Below are positions 54,623 to 63,167 of a stretch of 64,000 nucleotides of DNA, piece by piece. Within the stretch, counting starts at the first letter, position 1, and every line of letters starts with the position of its first letter. The position numbers were made by a program, and so were the translations under genes. The DNA is from JACDER01 sp963842575 (GTDB lineage: Bacteria; Actinomycetota; Thermoleophilia; Gaiellales; Gaiellaceae): assembly GCA_963842575.1 (NCBI GenBank), contig CAWJGS010000008.1:35884-99883 (forward strand). The letters are read 5' to 3'. The notes beneath the pieces were generated by a model. The model saw only the letters and a list, made by a program, of their open reading frames with translations. It was not told the origin of the DNA and did not search any database.

Positions 54623-54733
54623 CTCCTAGTAGGCAAGCCGAAACGGGAGAAATTCCCTGCAAATCGGCTGAATTGAGGTCTTGCGCGTATCCCCGCGTAC
54701 GACCCCGCTGGTACGCGCTGTAACCCCTACTTT

Positions 54734-54771
54734 CAAGGGCTTTTCAAGGGCGACAAGGGCGAGACAAGGGC
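54734..54771. repeat. Four CAAGGGC repeats
   Basis: CAAGGGC at 54734, 54745, 54754 and 54765, spaced 11, 9 and 11 bases, about 110 bases past tRNA-Trp. Could be protein-binding arm sites or chance; the rest of 54623-54936 shows nothing recognisable. Confidence 0.4.
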
Positions 54772-54936
54772 GAAGATTGCCTTCCGGCTGTTGTGCCGGG
54801 CTGCCCAGAGCAAGCCACGCGACTTATCCGTTCCGTGCGTTGACGATGCGCTAGCAGTGAGCGTTCGACCGCCGGCGGTCCTGCTCCGACGATTCCCGCG
54901 TCTTCGTGACTGGCAATGGTTAGGATGCAGTAGGTT

Positions 54937-55737
54937 ATGCCAGTGAATTTGCTGATAAGTGTGCTCGCGGGGGTCGCGCTCCTCGCTTCGGGGATTGGCT
55001 CCGCGGCGGGAGCAGTCAATCCATTGCACTCGGGAGGGCTTGGCGAATTGTCGCTTCAAATGGCGCTTTCCGTTCGGTCCGACACTGCGGCGTGCCCGGC
55101 CGGGACCCCGCCGGAAGCTGACGAATGCCACTCGCGCACGGGCGGCGCTGTGGTTCCCGGTTTGGGCTTTGTCTCGGAGGCCTATACGTTCATCGTCGAC
55201 ACGAATTCCCCCAGTTGCATCGATGGCGACGTCCTCTTCGCCTCGAGGGGGACACTCACCGTCACGGGAAAGGGTGCGATCGATGTCGTGCTCGCTAGCC
55301 CAACGGAGTGCTTCCTGCCGGCAGAAGCGGTGCTGAAGGCGAAACGGTCTTTCACGATCATCGGCGGGAAAGGGGTGTACGTCGGCGCTTCGGGCAGCGG
55401 GATGCTTCAGCATGACGTGACTGCCAGCGCCACTGGCGGCGCCGGAACTGATTTCTGGGTCGGCACGTTGGTCGTTCCAGGACTTACCTTCGACCTGACG
55501 GCGCCGGTGTTCAGCGGAGCAGTCGACAAGGCGGTTCGTGCTCCGCGTGGCAAGAAGAAGGCGCGTGTGGTTTACAGAGTGACGGCGCGCGACGCTGTGG
55601 ACGGCGCTGTACCGGTGGCCTGCCGACCGCGTTCGCGTAGCTTGTTCAAGCGCGGCCGCACGACCGTGAAGTGTTCGACAGCGGACGCGAGCGGAAATAC
55701 CGCCACGGCGGCTTTCACGGTCACTGTCAGGCGCTAG
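54937..55737 (+). CDS. Secreted protein with C-terminal HYR-type domain
   Basis: 266 residues. Signal peptide (LLISVLAGVALLASGIGSAAGA), a central beta region with several cysteines (CPAGTPPEADECHS; CIDGDVLF), and a C-terminal hyalin-repeat-like module: VVYRVTARDAVDGAVPVACRP, TTVKCSTADASGNTATAAFTVTV. Cell-surface role likely. Codon use is less GC-rich than in the genes left of tRNA-Trp. Confidence 0.7.
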   Translation: MPVNLLISVLAGVALLASGIGSAAGAVNPLHSGGLGELSLQMALSVRSDTAACPAGTPPEADECHSRTGGAVVPGLGFVSEAYTFIVDTNSPSCIDGDVLFASRGTLTVTGKGAIDVVLASPTECFLPAEAVLKAKRSFTIIGGKGVYVGASGSGMLQHDVTASATGGAGTDFWVGTLVVPGLTFDLTAPVFSGAVDKAVRAPRGKKKARVVYRVTARDAVDGAVPVACRPRSRSLFKRGRTTVKCSTADASGNTATAAFTVTVRR

Positions 55738-55740
55738 CAG

Positions 55741-56118
55741 CAGGAACGCCCAGCGCGGTGTGGCGTGGCCCGGCTACGGGGCGAGGACGGAGAACTCCCC
55801 GCGCACAGACAACCGCGCCTCGCCTTTCTGCGGCTTAGCCTTCGCCTCTAGCCGCAGCCTTGGTTTTCTTGTTGTTGATCTTGCCCCGCTTGGGCCTGGG
55901 CTTGAGCTCGGTCGCGGTCTTCGCGGCACAGCCCCGGCCCTTAGCCAACGACGGCCGTCTACCGTGAGCGTACGGAGGCGTTGCCGCGGGCGCGTCGGGC
56001 AGGTGACGGGCGGCGACTGCGCTCGATAGAATTCCGTGCCATCCAGGCACTGGCCTCCGGGCCGCTAAGCAGCAGGCGAGCGCTTCGTCTCTAGGGGTTT
56101 TCGGCGAGAGGAAGATCC
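55741..56118. other. Intergenic stretch with no firm gene
   Basis: A minus-strand frame (55835-56050) ends in a lysine-rich tail (KRGKINNKKTKAAARGEG) that might be the end of a broken gene, but nothing supports its N-terminus. No RNA or repeat seen. The next 350 bases to 56470 are also without a recognisable protein. Confidence 0.3.
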
Positions 56119-56533
56119 GTGGCAGATCTCAACATGGTGATCTCGTCGGTCACTACTTTCGTTCTGATCGTCGCTGTTGCGCGCGCTCTCGGTCAGCCGC
56201 GCCTCGCCGGGCCGGGGTCAGGCAACTGGCCCCCGGCGCGCCTGGGCCGCCTGCGCGCGCGGTCCCGCAGTTCGCGGTACACCAGCCGCGGTGCGGCGGC
56301 AGTGGTCGCCGGTCGCCGCGCCGGTCGCGGTCAACGCGAAGGCCTTCGCGGTCCTTGCCTTCCCGCCGGATCTGAAGGGATCATCCGGTCTACCGGCCGA
56401 GCGTCGCCGGTCGTCGTTTCGCCGTGGGGCTTCACGGGCCGCCCGGCGGTGTGGAAGCTGGTTAGGACAGCGATGAGCAGGATTGGATCGATCGAATGGA
56501 CCGAGCGCACCGGCGGGGTCCTGACGCGCGCGA

Positions 56534-57100
56534 ATGCGTGTGCTCGCCGGGCCGCAGTGCGGACGAGCTGCGCACCTCCTGAGCCCGGCCCTGCTCAACC
56601 ACTCGCGCCGCGCGTTCTTGTGGGGCTCGGCCATCGCCGCGCTGCAGGGGATCACGTTCGACCGCGAGCTTCTCTACGTCGCGTCGATGTTCCACGACAC
56701 CGGTCTGCCGAGCCTGGTGCCCCACGTCGACTTCAGCGTGCGCAGCGCGGAGCTGGCCCGCGAGTTCACCGCCCGCCACGGCGTGCCGGCCGACGGCCGC
56801 GAGCTCGTCGCCAACGCCATCGCCCTGCACCACACTCCCGGGGTGGGTCTGGAGTTCGGCGCCGAGGCGTTCCTCCTTTCCGCCGGGGCGGGGGTCGACG
56901 TCTTCGGGCTCCGCAGCGACGAGGTGCCCGACGCCGTCCGCAGGAGTGTGGTCCGCGAGTTCCCGCGGGTGGGCTTCAAGCGCGAGTTCTCCGGGCTCTG
57001 GCGGGCCGAGGCCCGGCAGGTGCCCCATGGTCGAGCGTGGCTCCTGCACCGTTTTGCGCTCACTGACCTGAGCATCCGCCTCGCGCCGTTTCGCGACTGA
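56534..57100 (+). CDS. HD-domain hydrolase-like protein, N-terminus uncertain
   Basis: 188 residues. LLNHSRRAFLWGSAIAALQGITFDRELLYVASMFHDTGL holds the first His and the HD pair, and ANAIALHHTPG a later His, as in HD-domain cyanamide-hydratase-like proteins. The usual N-terminal helix is missing. An adjacent frame from ATG 56473 (MSRIGSIEWTERTGGVL) may be the true start, joined by one inserted base; the combined span is 3n+1. Substrate unknown. Confidence 0.65.
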   Translation: MRVLAGPQCGRAAHLLSPALLNHSRRAFLWGSAIAALQGITFDRELLYVASMFHDTGLPSLVPHVDFSVRSAELAREFTARHGVPADGRELVANAIALHHTPGVGLEFGAEAFLLSAGAGVDVFGLRSDEVPDAVRRSVVREFPRVGFKREFSGLWRAEARQVPHGRAWLLHRFALTDLSIRLAPFRD

Positions 57101-57147
57101 GGTCACCGTCGCGCTCAACGGCGACGCCGGCGATGCAAATGAACGGA

Positions 57148-58964
57148 TCAGGGATCGACGTTGAAGGTGAACATCATCCCGCTCTCGTGGTGCTCGGCGA
57201 TGTGGCAGTGCGCCATCCAGCGACCTGGATTTGTGACGTCGAGCAAGATGTCGACGACCTCTCCCGTCCGGACGAGCACGGTGTCCTTCCACACGAGGTT
57301 CGGCTCGACGACATCATCGCGCGCCAGGATCAGGAACCTTCCAGCGCCATGGACGTGGAACGGGTGCGGCATGGGATGATCGGAATCCATCTCGTTCACC
57401 AGGCGCAGCTTCACCTGGTCGCCGACGCGGAAGGTCCAGTCGATGTGCGCGTTTTCGGCGCCGGTGTCGCGGTCGACGAGCTTCCAGCGCATATTCGCCG
57501 GCGTCGTCATTCGGTTGACCTCCACCATGTCGTCCTCCCACTCGATCCCCTGCGCGGTGTCATGCGCGTGCTCAGCCTGGTCGTGGTGCGGGTGGTGGCT
57601 GTGGTGGCCGTGCTCTTCCGCGTCGTGGCCGTGGTGAGAATGTCCGTGCCCTTCGGGGCCGTCGGCGTGACCGTGATGATGCTCATGGCCGTGTCCGGCG
57701 CCGGCGGCCACCATGCTTTCCGGCAGGAGCTTCATCCCACATTGCGGACAACGGTCGGGTTTTTCGCTTCTTACCTCTGGGTGCATCGGGCAGACGTAGG
57801 TGATGTCTTCCGCCGCCTGACCCAGCAGTTTCATTCCACACTTGGGACAGCTCCCAGGCTCGGCGTTCACGACCTCTGGGTGCATGGGGCAGACGTAGAT
57901 CACTTCCACGCCCTCGGGGACCGCTATGTCCATCTCGGCGATAAACGCGAGGGTTTTGTCTGGCGGCGCCTTCAGGAACGGCTCGATCTGATCGCGTAGC
58001 TCGGTCATGTCGCGGCTGGTGCGTGCCCCAGCGAACTCGTTGGCATAGGACGGCTCGGCCTGCTCGTGGGCCACGGCAATCGATGCGAGCCTGTAGGTGC
58101 GCTCCGGCGTGCGGTGCTGGAGCTCGAGCTCGCCGGCATCAGGGAAGAGCACGTCGACGACAACGCGCTCGGACGGTGCGAGGAGCACCTCCTCGACCAG
58201 TTCGTCCCGCTCGTAGTGGCCCGCGTCGGCGCCGACGAGCTTCATCTGCGCGCCGGGCAACGTGACGTTGAACACGCGCGTGTTCGCGGTGTCGGTGAAG
58301 TAGAAGCGCACGACCTCGCCTCGTTTCACCTCGAGCTCTAGATCGGGCTCGCCCCGATGAGCATCACGTTGCCGAAGCGGCCCATCGCGACGTGCGTCGT
58401 TTCTTCTTCCCGGAAGGCCGCGATCTGCCCATCTTCGATCAGGATGTCATCGAGCGTCAGCACCAGCTCGCGGTTTGCGCGCGGCCAGTAGTCCGCCTCA
58501 CCCGGCGTCACGAGGATGTTCCCGTAGAGGCCTAGCTCCTGGCCGTAGTCCTCGCGGATGTGCGGGTGGTACCAAAAGGCGCCAGGATCGGGTACGTGCA
58601 CTTGGTAGGTGAAGGTCTCGCCTACCGGGATCGGTGCCTGCGTGTCGTGCGTACCGTCGTAGCGATTCTCCAGGCGCAGCCCGTGCCAGTGCACAGTCGC
58701 CTCGAGGTCACCGCGGTTCGTGACGGGAATCGTGATTGTCGCGCCCTGCGGAACCTTCAGCGTCGGCCCGGGTATGGAGCCGTTGTAGGCGAGCATGCGC
58801 ACGGTCGCATCACCGATCCGCTTCTTGACCGGGACGATCTCGAGCTCGAACTCGTCGCCGTCTCCGAGCTCAACGACGGCGCTCTTGCCGGCTTCTTGAA
58901 GTCCTTGCGTTTCGCGTGGGAATTCCGCAACGTGCTCCTCGTGATGGGAGCTCGGGTCATGCAT
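57148..58964 (-). CDS. Multicopper oxidase with two inserted heavy-metal-binding domains (frameshifted)
   Basis: Cupredoxin domain 1 has ATVHWHGLRLENR and FWYHPHIRED (type 2/3 copper sites); the last domain has HPMPHPFHVHG and MAHCHIAEHHESGMM (type 1/3 sites), so all copper ligands are intact. Between them lie two copies of YVCPMHPEV...CPxCGMKLL (heavy-metal-binding domain) and a His-rich linker (GHGHEHHHGHADGPEGHGHS). The frame breaks at about 58337, after FGNVMLIG; adding one base gives EPDLELEVKRGEVVRF, so the two halves are one protein of about 605 residues. No signal peptide is evident. Copper oxidation and tolerance are likely. Confidence 0.88.
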
Positions 58965-58966
58965 GA

Positions 58967-60127
58967 CTAGCTCCTTTCGGTCGAGCGAGCTTCAGTGGCT
59001 GCGCGCGCGTCCGCCGTGTGCCTGGCTGTGCCGGCACCTTCACCTGATCCCTCGGCGATCTTGTCGGCAATGAACGCGGCGTCGTCTTTGACCCAACCTA
59101 GTAATGCCGATCCTCGGGTGTGCTGCCAAGTCAGCCCCAGGAAGTACAGCCCAGACACATCCGTGACGCCGCGACGGTGGCGCAGGCGACCGTTGCCGTC
59201 GAAGATCGGAAGCTTGATCCAGGAATAGTCGCGGCGGTAACCCGTGGCCCAAACGACAGAATCGACCTCGAGCTCGCTGCCGTCCTCGAAGCGGGCGCGC
59301 CGGCGATCGGCGTCGACGAGCCGGGGTTTGAGCTCGACGCCGTACCGCTTGTTCAGCTCGCGTGGACTCGAGCCGATCAGCGTATCGCGCGTGCTCAGCT
59401 TCCGGCCCAGGCGTGACTCCACCGTCGTGTTGAAGATTCGCGTCTTCGTCAACCACCAGAAGAGGTCGCGCCCAAGCACACGCTGGGGCAGCGGCTTCTG
59501 GTGTGATCCCAGCGCCAGGACGACCTTGTGTGTGCCGGACAACTCCTTCGCGATCTGAAAACCGGTGTTTCCACCGCCGACGACCATCACCGTCCCTCTG
59601 GGCACTTCGTCCGGTCTTCGGTAACCGACGGCGTGCGTGTGGAAGACATCGTCTCCGAGCTTTTCGGCGACTCTCGGCACGTACGGCATCTGGAAAGGCC
59701 CGGTTGCGACCACAACCTGATCGCACGCGACCGTCCGCCCATCGATCTCGAGGGCGAAGGGCCGGTCGCCACCGCGTCCGAGCTGCTTGACCTCGCTGCC
59801 TAGCTCGACCGGGAGCTTGAAAGTCTCGGCGTAGCTTTCGAGGTAGGTGATCACCTCGTCAAGGATGGGATAGCCGTCCGGGTCGCCGGGAAAAGGCAGA
59901 CCCGGCAAGGCGCTGTAGCGGCGAGGCGTGAAGAGAGTGAGCGAATCCCAGCGCTCGCGCCAGGCAGGGACGATCTCGCCGGCTCGCTCGAGGATCACGT
60001 ACCGCCGTCCATGGCGCTTGAGGAAGTGCCCCATCGCTAGTCCGGCCTGGCCGGCGCCGATGACCGCGACATCGACGTCGTCGGCATCTCGAGACGGCGT
60101 TCTGGGTTCTGGGGTAGCTCCGCTCAT
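58967..60127 (-). CDS. Flavin-containing monooxygenase-like FAD/NADPH oxidoreductase
   Basis: 386 residues. FAD-binding VAVIGAGQAGLAMGHFLKRHG (GxGxxG), then WRERWDSLTLFTP, the second Rossmann GTVMVVGGGNTGFQIAKEL (NADPH) and VWATGYRRDYSWI (the ATG-containing motif). Resembles putative flavoprotein monooxygenases (CzcO/TrkA-like). ATG 60127 preferred because the longer frame has only low-complexity leader. Two bases upstream of the multicopper oxidase, so they form an operon. Confidence 0.88.
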   Translation of the reverse strand: MSGATPEPRTPSRDADDVDVAVIGAGQAGLAMGHFLKRHGRRYVILERAGEIVPAWRERWDSLTLFTPRRYSALPGLPFPGDPDGYPILDEVITYLESYAETFKLPVELGSEVKQLGRGGDRPFALEIDGRTVACDQVVVATGPFQMPYVPRVAEKLGDDVFHTHAVGYRRPDEVPRGTVMVVGGGNTGFQIAKELSGTHKVVLALGSHQKPLPQRVLGRDLFWWLTKTRIFNTTVESRLGRKLSTRDTLIGSSPRELNKRYGVELKPRLVDADRRRARFEDGSELEVDSVVWATGYRRDYSWIKLPIFDGNGRLRHRRGVTDVSGLYFLGLTWQHTRGSALLGWVKDDAAFIADKIAEGSGEGAGTARHTADARAATEARSTERS

Positions 60128-60252
60128 CACCAGTCGGTTTCCGCGCGTCGTGCCGGCCAACATCCTTTGTGGATCGCTGTTAGGAGTCGCTTACCCTGCG
60201 GGGAGCAGCTCGAACCTCCCCCCGCCGCGCACTGGAAGCGCACCGGAACCGT

Positions 60253-60717
60253 ATGGAGCACGCCCACGAAAATCACGAACAGCCATCCCTGAATAGGTCG
60301 GCCTTCGCCGCGACCTGGCACTGCCTCACCGGCTGCGCGATCGGCGAGGTCCTGGGCCTGATCATCGCCACGGCATTGGGTTGGAGCAACGCAGCCTCCA
60401 TCGCGATCGCCGTCGTGCTCGCCTTCTTCTTCGGCTACTCGCTGACGCTACGACCACTCGTCGCCGGTGGTGTCCCTCTCCGGAAGGCGGCGCGCATCGC
60501 CCTTGCTGCCGACACCGTCTCGATCGTGATCATGGAAATCGTCGACAACGCCTTCGTCTTGCTCGTCCCCGGCGCTATGGCGGCTGGGCTCGACGACTTC
60601 CTCTTCTGGTGGAGCCTCGCGGTCGGCCTCGTCATCGCGTTCTGCGCCGCATTCCCCGTCAACCGCGCGCTGATCGCCCGCGGGCGCGGGCACGCGGTCG
60701 TGCACGCCTACCACTAG
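60253..60717 (+). CDS. DUF4396 membrane protein
   Basis: 154 residues. AATWHCLTGCAIGEVLGLIIATALGW is the DUF4396 signature (HCxxGCxxGE), followed by helices with YSLTLRPLV, MEIVDNAFVLLVPGAM and DDFLFWWSLAVGLVIAFCAAFPVN. Conserved Cys, His and Asp within the membrane suggest a metal or redox role; the family is uncharacterised. Divergent from the flavoprotein gene by 125 bases, which probably contain both promoters. Its TAG stop lies in the IS target site. Confidence 0.9.
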   Translation: MEHAHENHEQPSLNRSAFAATWHCLTGCAIGEVLGLIIATALGWSNAASIAIAVVLAFFFGYSLTLRPLVAGGVPLRKAARIALAADTVSIVIMEIVDNAFVLLVPGAMAAGLDDFLFWWSLAVGLVIAFCAAFPVNRALIARGRGHAVVHAYH

Positions 60718-61691
60718 CTGTCCTGCCCACATAGGTTGTGAACGCGGCTGGTCGGGGGGAGGCCTCCGAGTGAGCTGTGTGGCCTGCGCTCGTTGTAGTG
60801 GTTGAGCCAGTATGGCAGCGCTTCGTTGCGGTGCCGAGCTGAGGCGTAGGCCATCCCGTATGCCCACTCGCGCGCCATCGTCTGGTGGAACCGTTCGACC
60901 TTCCCGTTCGTCTGTGGCCGGTAGGGCTGGGTCCGTAGATGACGGATCCCGCGCTCGTGCAGCAACTCCCGCAGCGAGCGGTTGTTGACGTCGCTGAAGG
61001 CGTTGTCGCTCATCAGCCGGCGCACCGTCACGCCGCGTTGCTCGAACCAGGCCAGCGCCCGCGCTACGAATGCCGTGACCGTCACCGCCCGCTCATCGTC
61101 GTGGAGCTCGACGTAGGCCAGCCGCGAGTGGTCGTCGACGATCGCGTGGGCGAAGTCGTACCCGACCCGCGTCTCGGGCCGCATCCACTTGCGGCTGCTC
61201 TGGGAGCGATCGCCGGTGACCGCGTGCCCTGGCCTGGTGAAGCGCGCGTAGCGGGCGACGTCCATGTGCAGGAGGTCTCCAGGGCAAGGCCACTCGTACC
61301 GGTTGGCCGGCTCCTTCGGCGTGCGCTGCGGTCGCGAGAGGCCGTGACGGCGAAACACCTTCCACACGGTGGAGTGCGCGAACCCGACCACTTCGGCAAG
61401 CAGCCGAGGCCCCCAGCCCGTGCGTCTGCGTGCTGCGCAGATCCGCTCCTGAGCCGCGGCCGCCAGCAGGCGCGGACTGCGGTGCGGACGGCTTGATCGA
61501 TCAAAGAGGCAGTGAAGACGAGCACGAGTTCGAGCGTCGGCGTTCAACCAGCGATGCCACCAGCGATGCGCGGTCGCCGGAGACACGCTGAAGGCAGCCG
61601 CGGCCGCCCACAGGCTCATTCCCCCCTCGATCGCCTGCACGAGTGCAACGCGGCCAGCCAGTCCGAGCTTGGCATTACGGTGCTGAATCAT
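60714..61691 (-). CDS. IS481-family transposase
   Basis: 325 residues, intact. N-terminal helix-turn-helix (LVQAIEGGMSLWAAAAAFSVSPATAHRWW), then an rve integrase core with the DDE triad: Asp in LLHMDVARY, Asp in RLMSDNAFSD, Glu in GKVERFHQTMARE, and the C-terminal HYNERRPHSSLGG. The TAG stop lies outside the element, formed by the CTAG of the target duplication. ATG 61691 chosen because longer starts run into the terminal repeat. Confidence 0.93.
   Translation of the reverse strand: MIQHRNAKLGLAGRVALVQAIEGGMSLWAAAAAFSVSPATAHRWWHRWLNADARTRARLHCLFDRSSRPHRSPRLLAAAAQERICAARRRTGWGPRLLAEVVGFAHSTVWKVFRRHGLSRPQRTPKEPANRYEWPCPGDLLHMDVARYARFTRPGHAVTGDRSQSSRKWMRPETRVGYDFAHAIVDDHSRLAYVELHDDERAVTVTAFVARALAWFEQRGVTVRRLMSDNAFSDVNNRSLRELLHERGIRHLRTQPYRPQTNGKVERFHQTMAREWAYGMAYASARHRNEALPYWLNHYNERRPHSSLGGLPPTSRVHNLCGQDS
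60719..60744 (+). repeat. IS left inverted repeat
   Basis: TGTCCTGCCCACATAGGTTG then TGAACG; mismatches its partner at 4 of 26 positions. Confidence 0.88.
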
Positions 61692-61761
61692 CCGGGCGCC
61701 TCCTTTAGGCGTGAGTCGTGGCAGACCCACAGCCTCGAAGGAGGCCCGGATGTCCCCTCAA

Positions 61762-61787
61762 GCGTTCACAACGTATGTAGGCGGGTC
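61762..61787 (-). repeat. IS right inverted repeat
   Basis: Read on the minus strand: TGACCCGCCTACATACGTTG then TGAACG. It is followed by the second ACTAGC. Confidence 0.88.
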
Positions 61788-61809
61788 AACTAGCTGCTCG
61801 GAAAGCGAG

Positions 61810-61831
61810 AGGGCCCGCCGAGACGGGCCCT
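61810..61831 (-). terminator. Terminator hairpin after the secreted protein gene
   Basis: 8-bp stem AGGGCCCG / CGGGCCCT with a 6-base loop, 28 bases past the stop of the gene at 61859. Confidence 0.75.
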
Positions 61832-61858
61832 GCTCGCATCGACACGCGCTTCCGCGTG

Positions 61859-62212
61859 TTACTTGATCGTCAGCCTGAGGTGGTTGTCGTCGGCTGCCTG
61901 CTTGACCATCGTGATCCTGTACACGCCCTTCGTCTTGAGCGTCAGCTTCGCTCCGACAGCGTCCGTCTTGGTGCCGCCGGGGCCCTTGATCTTCAATGCA
62001 GCCTCGTCGAGATTGAGGAGCGTCACCGCGCCGTGGCGAACGGCGGTCTTCGTGTACTTACGGTGATTCGGCCCTCCACCGGAATAGAACCAGTGGCACC
62101 CGGGGTCGCGCATGGCGACGATGAGCTGCGTCGAACCAGCGGCGGTCGGCCCGGCTAGGGCGGCCGGCACGAGCATGAGCCCTGTGATTGTGGCGAGGAT
62201 GAGTTTGCGCAT
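61859..62212 (-). CDS. Small secreted protein of unknown function
   Basis: 117 residues. Signal peptide MRKLILATITGLMLVPAALA, then DPGCHWFYSGGGPNHRKYTKTAV and a beta tail (AKLTLKTKGVYRITMV). Ribosome site GGAGGT precedes the ATG at 62212. The overall layout suggests a small beta-sandwich, possibly cupredoxin-like, but the ligand set is incomplete. Confidence 0.7.
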   Translation of the reverse strand: MRKLILATITGLMLVPAALAGPTAAGSTQLIVAMRDPGCHWFYSGGGPNHRKYTKTAVRHGAVTLLNLDEAALKIKGPGGTKTDAVGAKLTLKTKGVYRITMVKQAADDNHLRLTIK

Positions 62213-62228
62213 CGCTGTTACCTCCAAG

Positions 62229-62607
62229 GGTGGCGTGTCGATGTCTCTCCATCAGACACGTCCACGGGCAGCGGCACGTCCGTGCACACTCCGATCCCGG
62301 GTCAGTCAGAACTACGGACTCGCTCAGCGGTACTTTCGACTGAGCACCTGCCGGCTGCTCGACGAGGACTGGTTGCCTCGACTAGGCGCCCGACTAGTAG
62401 CTTCGCGCTGTCGTGTTTTCGGGCCGGATCCTTCCGACTGGTGCGCGAACTGGCGCACACGCGACCAGCTCGTCTTCTTGGCCGAGCAGGCGGCGGATTT
62501 CGGAGCGTCCGAGAACGCGCGTAGTTAGCCCCAACCGAGATCGGGGCCGCTCCCGATGCCCTCTCTCGGAGCTGCCGCGATCATTGGTGGTGAAGAAAGG
62601 AGGGTCC
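62229..62607. other. Intergenic stretch with no firm gene
   Basis: Only shadow frames. The last 20 bases contain the ribosome site of hsp20 (AAAGGAGGG). No RNA or repeat recognised. Confidence 0.3.
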
Positions 62608-63026
62608 ATGGACATCATCAAGTGGAGTCCTTCCACGAGTTGGACTCGAAGGAGCGCCAGATGAGGCGTGCGTTCGAGCGCGCAGGTTTCGCGCCGGCGC
62701 TCGTTCCCGCAGCGGACGTCTACGAGACCGGGGACGAGTTCGTCATCGAGCTCGACGTTCCGGGCTACGCGGAGAAGGAGCTCGAGATCGAGGTCTTCGA
62801 CCACACGCTCGTCGTCAAGGGCGAGCAGGCCACGGCCAAGCCGGAGGTCGACAGAACCTTCCGGCTGCACGAGCGTCTGGAGCGCGAGTTCGTGCGGCGC
62901 TTCACGCTGCCGGCGGAGACCGACACGGAGCATGTCAAGGCGAGGTTCGTCAAGGGCGTCCTCGAGTTGCACGCCCCGAAGATCGCGACCGCGAAATCGC
63001 GGAAGGTCGACATCGAGAGGGCGTGA
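62608..63026 (+). CDS. Hsp20/alpha-crystallin small heat shock protein (probable frameshift)
   Basis: The alpha-crystallin domain is complete: PAADVYETGDEFVIELDVPGYAEKELEIEV, ERLEREFVRRFTLPAET and the C-terminal GVLELHAPK. An ATP-independent chaperone. A strong AAAGGAGGG ribosome site is perfectly placed for ATG 62608 (MDIIKW), but that frame must lose register by about 62625 to reach SFHELDSKERQ; one missing base would explain it. Otherwise GTG 62622 could start the protein. Confidence 0.85.
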
Positions 63027-63167
63027 CCTCGTCGGGCGGTGGGGCAACCCACCGCCCCCATCTCCAGGATGTATCCGAGATCGGCTCAGTGGACTCCCGG
63101 ATGGGCGTAGCAGCGAGCTGGAGCGAGAGTTGTGGTGCGGGTCGAGCACGGGCCGTGAGTAAGCGCC

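Larger units (their letters stand above)
60719..61787 (-). mobile_element. IS481-family insertion sequence
   Basis: 1069-bp element bounded by 26-bp imperfect inverted repeats (22 of 26 matching), TGTCCTGCCCACATAGGTTG at the left and TGACCCGCCTACATACGTTG at the right end read inward. Flanked by the 6-bp direct repeat ACTAGC (60713-60718 and 61788-61793), a duplication of an NCTAGN target as used by IS481. One intact transposase inside. Confidence 0.93.

Noticed and set aside
56119..57066. 315-codon frame beginning MADLNMVISS
   Set aside because: The product becomes Arg/Pro-rich and crosses the HD-domain gene in the wrong frame; only its short hydrophobic start is protein-like.
62112..62528. 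138-codon plus-strand frame between the small secreted protein and hsp20
   Set aside because: No ribosome site or family feature; overlaps antisense to the 61859-62212 gene.
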